From Rhipicephalus microplus (lineage: Eukaryota > Arthropoda > Arachnida > Ixodida > Ixodidae), in contig NC_134701.1 in assembly GCF_043290135.1 (NCBI RefSeq), positions 11,322,001 to 11,386,000 on the forward strand: a DNA stretch of 64,000 nt. The letters are read 5' to 3'. This document shows, piece after piece, positions 9,816-20,251 of this stretch. Numbering within the stretch: the first letter of the stretch is position 1; each line of letters opens with the position of its first letter. Below the pieces are notes generated by a model, which saw nothing but the letters and a program-made list of their open reading frames with translations, had not been told where the DNA came from and did no database searches. The position numbers and the translations under genes are program-made.

Positions 9816-11693
9816 CTATACATGCCTCAAGGCATTTCCCTTCATGGAAAACGACATGGTGATGGGCTCGATCGGAACCCATTGTGCACACCGCCTCACG
9901 CCAGATCGGCCGCTCACTTTGGCCTTGGTTAACGTTCCCACACCACTGGGACATTGCAGCCAAACTCTCTTTGGCGTATCGTAAACGTTAAGCTACACTT
10001 CCAATAGCGTAACGACCATGCCGTTCACCAAGCTATCTGTGACATCAATGTTCTTCAGCAGCATATACGGCCGTTTCGTACAGAACGTCCCCACAGATGG
10101 CAGGTTGCCACTCTCTGCACGACTGAGGTATCGGATTCTCGCGAGGGCCTCACGTACCTTTTGTCTGCTCCGATGACCAGTCACCACGTGTATGGCGACA
10201 CTGTCATGCTTGTATTCACAAGACTCAGCAACCATCGTATTATGGACGTCGACGTCCTTACTGAAGAAGAGACGGACTGCCATGGGGCACTGTATAGCAG
10301 CCTGTTCACGAATGACAAAATGATCGGTAAGCACACAAATCTCGTCACCGTTCAACTCCTTTCCGTCGCCTATCTTGGTGAGGAGACCCGAGAAGCTCTG
10401 TCTGACCACTTCGGTTAAAGGGAAGTATGAGAGGCGGTGCCAGGGGAGCACGGAGTTACTGTAGACACTTCCGCCGCTCCGCGGTCTCTTGTATATCTCA
10501 CTTGCTCGCACCAAAGGGAGCTGCCTAAGGTCCCCGCAGAAGATTACGTCGAACCCTCCGAACGGCTCCGTCATTTTTGAAGCCCTGATTTCTCTCAAGT
10601 CCATATGTCTGAGAAGGTCCGACGACAGCATGCTCACCTCATCCACAATGATGCACTTCATGTCGCGAAACAGCATCCGAAACGTATTCAAATCACTTGA
10701 TGTAAGTCCCCACTCCTCCCTCCTGTTGGTCATAACGATCTTGAATGCCGAATGTACAGTAACGCCGTTCAACGCAATGGCAACTTTACTGGTTGTTGCA
10801 CAGGCTACGTACGCATTGACCACACTGTTTCCCTGACCATCCCCATACGAGATGGTATGGTTACGACAGTAACGGTTGTAAACGTCCATGATGAGGCACA
10901 ACGTGAAGGTCTTACCACAGCCAGCAGGCCCGGTAAAGAAGATCTGCAGCGGTTTAGTCGTTCGGTCAGTAACGCGATGTATCACTTCCCGTATCAACGA
11001 TGCCTTCTGTTCGTTAAGCAGCCTCATGCTCGCGTAGAAATCGCTTAACGGCATAACGTAGTCTCTACGGTGGACTCCAGGGTACGTGGCTGCAACCACC
11101 TTCTGTTGCATTTTCGTCGTCACTTCCTCGGGGACGGAGTCTGAATTATCGTTCATGTCCACCAAGGTCGGCACCATAGACGGCCTCTCTTCCGGTTGTT
11201 CCACTTCCTCTGTGTGATTTGCTTCCGAACGGCCAACCACCTCACAAGCCGAAATCAACTCCGAAACGGTTACACCAGCAGAGTACCTCTGTTTAATTTC
11301 CATAATGGCTTTTTTGTTATCGTCAAGCATTTTCTCAAAGGCATTGCCATCCAGAATGTCTAATTCTTTACGAAACGGCACGTACAGCATGGCATGTTCC
11401 CTCTTATAGTTTATCACGTCGTCAATGCTGTAGTTTTGGCACCTAAGCACGGCTGGCTTCTGATGCTTTCTTAAGCTACTGCGATTGTACTCGACCATAA
11501 ATTCGGTGAACGTAACCCCCTCCATTTCAGTGGGACGGTGTTCATACCGCTCAAGTGGTGTTTTGTGCCAAATGTCACAACTCGTATGCAGCACTCCCTG
11601 TTCCTCTAACTCGGCCTTCGTCTTGCGGCTCCGATGGCGCTCCTCTGGCCAATGGGTGTTAACGTAAACTACATCTCGGCTAGTGGTGCACAT
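9816..11693 (-). pseudogene. Helentron PIF1-family helicase
   Basis: A 566-residue minus-strand frame (9993-11693) is the best preserved part of the Helentron. Numbered from the frame start, Walker A is at about residues 254-262 (TGPAGCGKT) and Walker B at about 349-355 (IVDEVSM). FCGDLRQLPLV follows, the motif III-type block. The first 200 residues are the Rep-helicase linker. The gap 9816-9992 continues the domain in frame up to a TAG near 9825. The helicase unwinds DNA during rolling-circle transposition and in the full protein is fused to Rep. Frame loss just before TIHKSQG would remove the last helicase motifs. Confidence 0.88.
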
Positions 11694-12560
11694 GTCAAAT
11701 CACTGGAGAAACCAGGCAGCCTCTTGGGCCGACATCTCAATTACATTCATCATATTCACCCCTAGCTGTCGCATAGCGCTTTCAAACGACAGCTGGGCCG
11801 ATGGGTCCTGTTCGATTAAAGTTTTAATGGTTCTGCCCAAGTTGGAGACGCCACAGTTAGTCTTGTTCACGTACTCTACCACGTAAGATGCACAGGCATA
11901 AACGTCAAGAATTACTTGGAGGTCCATGTTAGACTTCAGCACTGAGGCTATCCAAGAGTTAAAGGGGTTGACATTCGCCTGATTTATATCCCTTTTAGGC
12001 AGCAGCGTAGGCCTGGCGAGTCCACTGCGAATCACCTCCTAATACTTGTCAAAGTCACGTATGCCATGATGTTGAAGCATTTCAGCGAAGGACTGATAGG
12101 AAGTGGTGTCGAAAGCACTATGCAACGCATCATGAGTGTTCTTCAGGAAGCAATACTGTTTCAAACCGGCTTCGTCGTCGTCGGCCGGGGCCTGTAGCGG
12201 AGTAAGCACTTTAGTGCTCGGAATGGGCCAGAACGGCGCATGGAACGTGCACTTCTAACGACCACCTTTATAGCACGTGTGTGTGTGCTGGTGTTCCTGG
12301 CACCTCAGCCACTCCAGAGCATCGTGATCCACGGACAGGAGGTGCTCTGCCATCCTCACGGTGTTTGGCATGAAGTTGTTTTGCACCTCTTCATTCGGAG
12401 CTTAATTAAGCCACAAGAGCAGATGAGCATGAGGGCTACCCCTATGCTGAAACTTTATGCGCTTGAAACTTCCCATCACGTGGTACGGCTTAAATGGACT
12501 TGTCCTGGAGTTTTCACAGCACTTTCATAATCACCCTAACCATGTGTTCAAAGTAAATTG
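11694..12560 (-). pseudogene. Helentron HUH Rep nuclease domain
   Basis: The rolling-circle Rep is visible in one minus-strand frame broken by stops. The metal-binding HUH motif reads RGSPHAHLLLWL with His-Ala-His codons at 12423-12431, followed at once by a TAA. Further on comes CTFHAPFWPIPSTKVLTPLQ, then a stop near 12040, then the tyrosine-motif region NMDLQVILDVYACASYVVEY (11880-11950), with Tyr residues spaced as in Helitron Reps. The Rep would nick one strand and join it to the target. At least three stops mean no functional enzyme. Confidence 0.8.
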
Positions 12561-13174
12561 CACACACAGCTGGATCCTTATTCCCCAACGTCGCCGCGTA
12601 CCTCTCGTTCATCTCGTCTTCATCAAAGCCCAACTCCTAGGGCCTAACCTGAAGTTTCGCAAGCAGTGCGAGCAATTTTGGCCAATGCACCTCAGATGCA
12701 GAAAGCGTCAGAAACACCGTCAGCTTCCCAAGCTGCCTAATCATGGCGAACAGCTCGCTCTTCCTTTTGTGCCAGTACTGCAAAAGGTTTGGAACACCTT
12801 CCATAAATACCAAGTCCTGCTCAATGAATTGTTTAACCTTGTCAGGATCTTTGATATCCTGTCTGGTCAGACCGCAAGTTGTCACGCTGCTCCGATACAT
12901 CACAGTCATTTGCGATGAAACACGGCGATGCAACACCTTCATAGCCATGTACAGTACGTGCATCGGCAAAGCCCCCCGTCTATCTTTCCTCCGAATCTAA
13001 CTCAAGGTAATGAAAAACGAAATAGGCTTAGCTTCTGGGGTTATACAACGAACCTGGCCCAAGTATATTTGAGGCAAAAACCGCTTCTCAGGATGAGTAT
13101 CATACAAGATGCTCACAGGTCTTTTGCCATCTCCCGGTGCCATGGTTAAGACCACGTTTTCATCGTACACCAAA
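12561..13174 (-). pseudogene. Helitron-like N domain of the Helentron Rep
   Basis: The minus-strand frames 12997-13174 and 12637-12969 carry the Helitron N-terminal region: TMAPGDGKRPVSILYDTHPE, then FLPQIYLGQV, then after a frame change the block ending GKLTVFLTLSASEVHWPKLL (about 12660-12740), a signature of this domain just upstream of the HUH motif. The frame enters from the gypsy side: at 13174 the element is cut by the LTR insertion and resumes at 22237. Confidence 0.8.
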
Positions 13175-13178
13175 GTAT
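13175..13178. repeat. Target-site duplication GTAT (left)
   Basis: GTAT immediately before the left LTR, repeated at 22233-22236 after the right LTR. Four bp is usual for Ty3/gypsy elements. Confidence 0.85.
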
Positions 13179-13578
13179 TGCCACGTTCCATTTCCCAAGT
13201 TCTTGTTATCGTCCCAAAACACCACACGCGCAAACCGCGCCTGCAGTTTTCGAGAAGGTTCCGGGCTGTAGTAGATCATTTCGATAAGATCACGCCCACT
13301 GTGCGAACGGTACAGATTGTTCTAAAACCTACGCCACCGCCAGCGATAACGCTACAACATTCGACGGCAAGAGTATAAAATGCCAAGGCGCTACGCCGCT
13401 TGTCAGTTGTTGATCGAAGGCCGACGCTCCGTTCGCCACTATCAGTCCGAGACTGCTATCTGTGCGAGACTGCTGCTGTAATTGGACTTTCCGTTTACCG
13501 GGCACAGGTTCGCCCAAATAAACAGTTAAATCCCAACACGAAGTCTCCTGTCTTCGGCCACGTCACGACCCCGTGACA
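13179..13578 (+). repeat. 5' LTR of gypsy 1
   Basis: Starts TGCCACGTTCC, ends CCCCGTGACA. A TATAAAA promoter box is at 13374-13380 and AATAAA at about 13518. It lacks ATTCTCAG present in the 3' LTR. The primer-binding site should lie at about 13580 (TGGTGGAGGTGC); I do not assign the tRNA. Confidence 0.92.
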
Positions 13579-13602
13579 TCTGGTGGAGGTGCTGCTTCGT
13601 TC

Positions 13603-14967
13603 ATGTACCGGACGCCCCCGTCAAGCCGTGAACCCAGCCCACGTCGCGGAGAAGACACCGACGTCAACCAAGAGCAGCGAACAAGCCGCCGACAGCAAGG
13701 GCTACCACCGGAGTACGGGCTTCTACAAGACAAGGCGCGGAAGACCAAGGCCATGACCGCGACTGTAGCGACAATGACAACCGCAGCGTCCCAGCCCACG
13801 ATGGTCATGCATCAACCCAGGGAACCACCAATTTTCCATGGGTCATCGTTCGAAGACCAGGAGTCCTGGCTAGAAATATACGACCGTGTGGCCGCCCTCA
13901 ACCACTGGGACCATGACGAAAAGCTGCGTCGGGTGTTCTTCTATTTGGAAGACACCGCAAGGACCTGGCTCGAAAATCGAGAGTCCACGCTCCAAACGTG
14001 GGATGGTTTCTGCGGCGCATTCCTGCAAACGTTCGCGAGCGTCGCTCGCAAAGAGAGGGCCGCTGCTTTACTAGAGACCCGGGTTCAGTTACCAAATGAG
14101 AAGGTTGGAATTTTCACAGAGGAGATGACCCGCCTATTTCGTCACGCTGACCCAGACATGCCTGAGGAGAAGAAAGTTCGTTTCCTTATGCGAGGGGTCA
14201 AACAGGAGCTCTTCGCAGGACTAACGAGGAATCCACTGAACACCGTCCAAGAATATGTATCCGAGGCGACCACCATCGAAAAAACCCTTGACATGCGCAC
14301 CAGGCAGTATAATCGTCGCCTGACTCCAAAATGCGCTGCTGCTCCAACCAGTGACTCCGAAAGCCTGCGTGAAACGATCCGAGCGATCGTGTGGGAAGAG
14401 CTGCGCAAACTGTTGCCTTCGGCGCACCCTCAAGTGGATTCCATCGCCGACATTGTGCGAGAAGAAGTTCTGCAATCACTTCGAATTCCCCAAACACCGC
14501 TGCCCGAGCCAGAAACTATGAGCTACGTCGCTGCAGTGCGCCACAACGCTCCTCCCCGTCCACGCCAAAACGCTGCCCCGTCGCACTTCCGTCGCCAAAC
14601 ACCACCGCCGCCACCACCCCCACCGACGACCTACCGTTCACCAGCGTGCCAGCGCAGTGCGCCGAGGAAAACCGACGTTTGGCGCACCCCTGACCACCGT
14701 CCACTGTGCTACCACTGCGGCGAGGCCGGGCACACTTACCGCCGTTGCCAGTACCGACAGATGGAACTGCGTGGCTTCGCCGTCGATGCACCACGTCCGC
14801 AGCCAGAGGAACGGCCACGTGACATCGCCGACTACCTGACAGGAACTCAATGGACACCCCGAAGTCCTTCCCGTTCGCTGTCGCCCAGCCGCCGCATGTC
14901 ACCGAAGCCCCGGCAGTACTCCGGCCCAACGCGGGGCCGGTCCCCTAGCCCGTATCCGGGAAACTAA
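13603..14967 (+). CDS. gag: Gag polyprotein of gypsy 1
   Basis: Intact 454-residue Gag from ATG 13603; an upstream GTG (13573) lies inside the LTR and is unlikely to be the start. The N-terminal 60 residues are basic and polar. A Gag core around residues 70-230 includes EPPIFHGSSFEDQESWLEIY and ends in a helical region near EYVSEATTIEKTL. A CCHC zinc knuckle (CYHCGEAGHTYRRC) spans residues about 369-382, and the C-terminus is rich in Arg, Ser and Pro. This form belongs to gypsy families common in arthropods. Gag would package the element RNA. It is the only frame of this element without a lesion, so it might still be translated if transcribed. Confidence 0.85.
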   Translation: MYRTPPSSREPSPRRGEDTDVNQEQRTSRRQQGLPPEYGLLQDKARKTKAMTATVATMTTAASQPTMVMHQPREPPIFHGSSFEDQESWLEIYDRVAALNHWDHDEKLRRVFFYLEDTARTWLENRESTLQTWDGFCGAFLQTFASVARKERAAALLETRVQLPNEKVGIFTEEMTRLFRHADPDMPEEKKVRFLMRGVKQELFAGLTRNPLNTVQEYVSEATTIEKTLDMRTRQYNRRLTPKCAAAPTSDSESLRETIRAIVWEELRKLLPSAHPQVDSIADIVREEVLQSLRIPQTPLPEPETMSYVAAVRHNAPPRPRQNAAPSHFRRQTPPPPPPPPTTYRSPACQRSAPRKTDVWRTPDHRPLCYHCGEAGHTYRRCQYRQMELRGFAVDAPRPQPEERPRDIADYLTGTQWTPRSPSRSLSPSRRMSPKPRQYSGPTRGRSPSPYPGN

Positions 14968-15194
14968 GGGCAGCAACCGGTGGAGGTGCGGTTGCTGTGC
15001 GACGAACTACCGAAGATCCTCCTCCGACGACGACGCCGCGACGGAGCTTTCCGAACACAATGACAACCAGGCAAAGCCCTTACGGCGAAAGCTCACTTAC
15101 CGAAGGTGGCCTGACGACGCAACACGGAAGCAGCGGAACAAGCCGACGAAGCCGTGACCCGACGCCACGTCCTAACTGTAATGCGAGACGGTGA
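14968..15194. other. Gag-pol junction of gypsy 1, broken frame
   Basis: No frame connects gag to the protease: the protease frame closes upstream at a TGA just before 15195. Whether this was originally a frameshift site or has decayed cannot be told from one copy. Confidence 0.5.
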
Positions 15195-15743
15195 ACTAGC
15201 GACCTCGACGTTCTTATCGACGGCCACAGTGTGACCGCTCTCGTCGATACTGGAGCCGACTATTCTGTCATCAGTGGGTCGTTCACCGCGAAGCTAAAGA
15301 AAGTTAGGACAGCTCGGAAAGGCCCTGAAATCCGCACAGCCGGAGGACATCTCGTAACGCCTGCAGGAATCTGCACAGTGAGGGTCACCATTAACGGCCG
15401 TATTTATCCTACAGACTTCGTAGTCCTACAGCGTTGCTCGAGAGATATCATCCTTGGCATGGACTTCTTATGCCTCCATGGTGCTGTCATCAACCTAAAA
15501 ACAAAGCCGATAGCATTATCCACAGAAGAAGCACTACCGCCGCGCACGCCGTCAGGACACCATGCCTTGAATGTGCTGGAAGAACAAGTAATCATTCCGC
15601 CTCGCTCAAGCGTCATTATTTCAGTCGGCGCTCTTAAATCACCTGACTTGGAAGGCGTCATTGAAGGCAGTCAGCATCTGTTGGTCACCCGAAATATTTG
15701 CGTCGCAAGAGGAATTGCAGAGCGGCAGGGAGGCAAAGCAATG
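15195..15743 (+). pseudogene. pol: Protease region of gypsy 1 pol
   Basis: A retropepsin-type aspartic protease: TALVDTGADYSVISG has the catalytic DTG at 15246-15254 and ILGMDFL follows about 70 residues later. After the protease, the linker reads SSVIISVGALKSPDLEG and ends at GKAM (15743). Residues after this belong to an inserted TIR element; the pol linker resumes at 18821 with VMLTNFSSEYKHVN in a different context. No ATG is required because the protease is normally made as part of Gag-Pol. Confidence 0.85.
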
Positions 15744-16364
15744 CACTCTAAAAAAAAAGGGAGCAAGAATGGAGAAACGGGCTCCGTTCCTCCTTCGGCG
15801 CAGCGACTTCCTCCCTTTCGGGCGCTTTACCCGTCGCGCCCTCTCGCGGCAAGGACCAAAGGAGCAACGTTCCTCCTTCAGCGTTCAAGTTACTCCTCAA
15901 TCACGGGGGTCTTGCTCGCGCGCATGCGCACGCCAAGCCTATAGCCGCCCGCGGCCAGTCGCGAGCGATTGCTTTAACCTAAGATTGTTGTAAGCAATGC
16001 AGGAATGACGTTTTCTTTTGTTTTATTAGTATAGAGTAAAAGCCTCTCTTTTTTTTATCGTCAGGCACTCGCACGATGCTCCGCACACTTCCATGTGTGT
16101 CTCGTGTTGTTTCATACTACCAATTTGTCACGAATACAAGGAGCTCTGCTTCCCAAGCAGTCTTGCTTTATCGATTACCTTAGAGTGTAAAAAAAATAAT
16201 GATTTTTTTCGGTGTCGACATAGTTGGTAAGCCCACGCATTTTTAGTTTCGCACGACACCAACAGCACTCGTGAATTCAACGAGGCGCGTAAAAAAGCGT
16301 CACACTTATTTTTTCTATATTGTAGGAAACCTGATACCACTCTACAGTCCATGCGTGAAAGTAC

Positions 16365-16525
16365 GATCATATACAATTGATAGAGTTATACGTGCCACTA
16401 CCGCCATATGGATGTTCTTTGCAGTTTACCCCCATTCAAATACGGCCGCCGTGGCCGGAAGTCGAACCTGCGTCCATCAGCATAGTCACACGACACCCAA
16501 TAAGGCTATGCTACCCCGGCAGGTG
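16365..16525 (-). repeat. Old tick SINE copy inside the TIR element
   Basis: On the minus strand a tRNA-like head (GCCGGGGTAGCATAG ... GCAGGTTCGACTTCC) is followed by CGGCCACGGCGGCCGTATTT and a diverged copy of the SINE body. It is much more decayed than the gypsy host around it, so the TIR element probably already carried it when it inserted. Confidence 0.5.
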
Positions 16526-18650
16526 AAAGCACAAAGAGAAACAGGCTGCGAAGTTTCACCGAGCGTTTATTCGCCAGACTAGATTACAACCATCAGAAAC
16601 TTTTTAAACATCATCATAACTAAACTTTTGTGAAAAGTGAACCAATGACTTCTGTAGGTTAAATCAAATTCTCAATCGCATTCGTTTTGAATTGCCCATG
16701 CCAGCACTGAGAAGTAGGAAGGAATTATGCACGCGAGCAGTATGTCTTTCTCGTCCATGATTCTCCTTTGTCGTGAGAAACTCAACACACAATGCACTTC
16801 TAGTAGCAGCTGTGCACAGCAAGTAAGTACTAACGCTCACTCACCTTTGTGAAAAGAGTATTCCGAATCCAGAGTAATAACCACCACAGCCACAGCGCTA
16901 ACAACAAAATTGTGGCACGCACTATGATTGCAAGTTGACACGCGAGGCGAATCGCGAGAGGCATCTGAAACAGAAAAGTATGCAGGCACAACATTCTATA
17001 AAGTTATAGTAAACTTGCGCACTGCAGCGATAGTTCCTCCACTCAAGTATGAGAGCTCCCGCAACGCCAACAGCCACTGTCATGGCTCACGAAAAAATAC
17101 CGTCGGATGCGAGGTCATCGCTTATTCATCTCGCAAGACCCGCGTTGTAACGTACTTATACACTGCTAGGACGGTCGTTACCGCATTAAAACATTGTCAT
17201 TGAAGGGCTAGTGGTGTACTATATCCATGGCTAACGGCCACACTTGTGGTACGCACGTAAAAAGAATATAAGCAAACGTTAAGACGAAACAACTAAACGA
17301 GGTCGACGTGACCACAGAACACCTACCACGACGAAGACAAAGTTTGGTCTGCATGCTGCGCCCTCTCCAAGTAAGAAGAAAAAAAAACGTGACCTCCGAA
17401 ATGGCTAACGCGTGGCAAGTGTTTGCACTCTCAGAGGCTTCAAGAAAAAAAAAAGCAACTGTGGCAGTGGTCGACAGATGACGCAGCGTTCGAATTGCCG
17501 TGGGCATTCTAAGCACGGCTTGGGGCATCCGCCTTCGTGAAAACCTGATAAGCTCTAGTAATTATTCCGTTCATTACTGTGCAACCATGGATTAACTAAG
17601 GTTTACCTAAGCATCAGATACAATACATTTACGTGTGCGCATGTTGTGGTATTGATAAAAAACGTGGAAAAAGTGTAAGAAAACCTACTTGTAACCTGTG
17701 CCACTCAGGTCAGTTGAAATTCATCGCTATATAAGCTGGCACGCTTTCACAGTAGAGTGTAAGTAAAAAGTGCGAGATGTGTATAAGACTACCGACTGCA
17801 ATGAAGATGTAATATCTTTGTTTGACGCGTTGTCACGCATGAAACACGTGTAATAGTGATTGTCATATTAGCTTGACGTGTAGTCAAGAAGGCAATAAAG
17901 AAAAAAAAAGTAAACACGTCGAGGTGTGAGCTGTTGGTTTTGAACGGTTGATTGTGCTCTTGTTGCGTACTCTTTAGCGTATACGCTAGTGTACTTGTTG
18001 CTTACTATTTGTGTACTATATATGTGACCATGTGTAGCTATATAGATTGCATCATCACATAATAGGCTTTCGGTGTCCGTAAGTGGTCTTGAATGAGTTG
18101 ATGCGTAAAATATCCGCAAGGGAGCCGTGATAGTGGGTAATACCAACAAACGTCGCGGCAGTCAACTTTTTTTTAACTTTGATCAATCCCTCCAGATGGC
18201 GCAACCTACTCCCTACTTCATTGCTTTGACGCTCTCACACCTCCAGCCATTTATATATCGTTGAACATCTATCTATCAAAGCTGCACTACGGATTCGGAA
18301 TGGTTTCGCTGCGATCGAGTGTACGGTTTGGAGGCACATCTCGTGACCTGCGGACCCGTAAGCGCATGGATAACGTCGCTACACTATGTGAATCTGCGAG
18401 AAATAAATACAGCAAGCCTAGCATGCACTCTTCAGGTGAGGGCTCTGCAGAAACCGTGTCTTTCGGAGTGAACGTGGCTTCGCTGACCGAACGAAACGTA
18501 CTTGCTCCATCGTTCTCTTTCGCGATGTGTTCACCGCCACAGGTTCGTCTGCTTGTTTTTATAATAATTTCGTTCAATATCAAGCTCAGCGGGACCGTTT
18601 TTTGTAACTTTCAGTGCCGTGTACTCCTTACCAGTTGAGAATGGTTGCAT
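16526..18650. other. Interior of the TIR element, no gene
   Basis: About 2.1 kb without a recognisable frame or RNA. Short A-rich runs at 17380-17390 and 17900-17910. Frames such as 18261-18638 show no known domain. Confidence 0.5.
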
Positions 18651-18820
18651 TTGCTAAGCCTACTCGCTTCGCCCGGGGGCAGCCATGTTGATTTTCATAA
18701 GGAGGAACGTGTTTCTCCGTGGATGAGGGAGCAACGTTTCTCTATTTGAAGACGAACATTGGGGACATCGCCGTTCCTCCCTAAATGGAGAGTACGTCAC
18801 TCCATTTTTTTAAGAGTGTG

Positions 18821-20251
18821 GTTATGCTCACAAATTTCAGCAGTGAGTACAAACATGTGAACAAAGGAACAACGGTCGCATACATCGAAGAAATTGTCGA
18901 AGCCGCCAGTGCTTTCGCCCTCGCCGATTCGGCGGAACATGCTCAGAGGAACCAAGCCCCTCCCATAGCTTTCGACGTCAATCCCAGACTTCCGAACGAT
19001 AAGCAAGAACAGCTCAAGGCCCTGCTCCTGCAATACGAAGATTGCTTTTCGTCGTCATCGAAAATTCGGCAGACCCCAATCACAAAACATCGCATCATAA
19101 CCGAAGAAAATGCCAGACCACTCCGTCAGAGTCCGTACAGGGTTTCGACGCGAGAACGTGAGGCCATGAAGAGACAAGTTGATGAAATGCTGCGGGATGA
19201 CATTATCCAGCCGTCCAAGAGTCCATGGGCATCCCCCGTGGTGTTAGTGAAGAAAAAGGAGGGGACCCTACGTTTCTGCGTCGATTATTGCCGCCTGAAC
19301 AAAATCACAAGAAAGGACGTGTATCCTCTCCCACGAATAGACGACGCACTTGATCGGCTCCATAACGCCAAGTATTTTTCGTCAATGGACCTCCAGACTG
19401 GCTATTGTCAAATCGAAGTCGACGAAAGAGACTGAGAGAAGACGGCGTTTATAACACCGGACGACCTCTTCGAATTTAAGGTGATGCCCTTCGGCCTTTG
19501 CTCAGCACCTGCAACTTTTCCACGCGTTATGGACACAGCACTGGCAGGATTGAAGTGGCAGACTTGCCTTGTGTACTTGGACGACGTCGTCGTGTTTTCT
19601 TCGAGTTTCGACGAGCATCTTCGGCGCCTTGAAGCTGTACTTCAAGCCATCAAGACTTCCGGACTCACACTGAAGCCAGAAAAGTGCAGATTTGCGTATG
19701 AGGAGCTCTTGTTTCTGGGGCACGTTATCAGCAAGTATGGAGTTCGTCCCGATTCAAGAAAAACAGCCGCCATCACCAACTTCCCGCCGCCAACTGACAA
19801 GAAAGCGGTGCGCCGATTTCTGGGCCTGTGTGCCTATTATAGGCGGTTTGTGAAAAACTTCGCCCGCGTCGCCGATCCTCTCACTAACCTTACCGAGGCC
19901 GACGTGGAGTTTAGGTGGGAAACGCCGCAGGAACACGCTTTCCAGGAGCCTAAACATCGCCTCCAGACGCCTCCGTTACTTGCCCATTTCGACGAGTTCG
20001 CCGAAACAAAAATACATACTGACGCAAGCAGCATAAGTCTTGGCGCCGTTCTTGTGCAGAGGGCTGATGGACTTGAAAGCGTTATTAGTTACGCCAGCCG
20101 ATCGCTATCTAAAGCAGAAGCAAATTATTCCACAACAGAAAAGGAGTGCCTCGCCATCATCCGGGCTACGTCGAAATTTCGCCCCTACCTCTACGGCAGG
20201 CCCTACAAAGTTGTCAGCGACCACCACGCATTCTGTTGGCTAGCCACTTGA
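18821..20251 (+). pseudogene. pol: RT and RNase H of gypsy 1 pol
   Basis: In one frame: linker, then RT from about 19090 (HRIITEENARPLRQSPYRVS), WASPVVLVKKKEG, LRFCVDYCRLNKIT, FSSMDLQTGYCQIEV with the first catalytic Asp, and VYLDDVVVF with YLDD at 19574-19585. RNase H follows (TKIHTDASSISLGAVL, then YSTTEKECLAI). A TGA at 19433-19435 replaces a codon just after the first catalytic Asp; the usual residue there is Arg and CGA to TGA is a single transition. A 1-nt loss near 20246 then ends the frame in the conserved WLA region. RT copies the genomic RNA into DNA. Confidence 0.9.

Larger units (their letters stand above)
15744..18818. mobile_element. TIR DNA transposon (non-autonomous) in gypsy 1 pol
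   Basis: The segment separates two halves of the gypsy pol linker. Its ends are imperfect terminal inverted repeats: left CACTCTAAAAAAAAAGGGAG and, read inward on the other strand, right CACTCTTAAAAAAATGGAGT. TG at 15742-15743 and TG at 18819-18820 fit a 2-bp target duplication. No frame inside encodes a transposase, so at 3.1 kb it is a non-autonomous element or a deletion derivative. The ends next to the TIRs repeat phrases such as GTTCCTCC and GGAGCAACGTT in both orientations. The superfamily is not identified. Confidence 0.75.

Noticed and set aside
13563..13808. Minus-strand frames opposite the gypsy 1 gag
   Set aside because: They are shadow frames of a GC-rich gag with intact knuckle and core on the plus strand.
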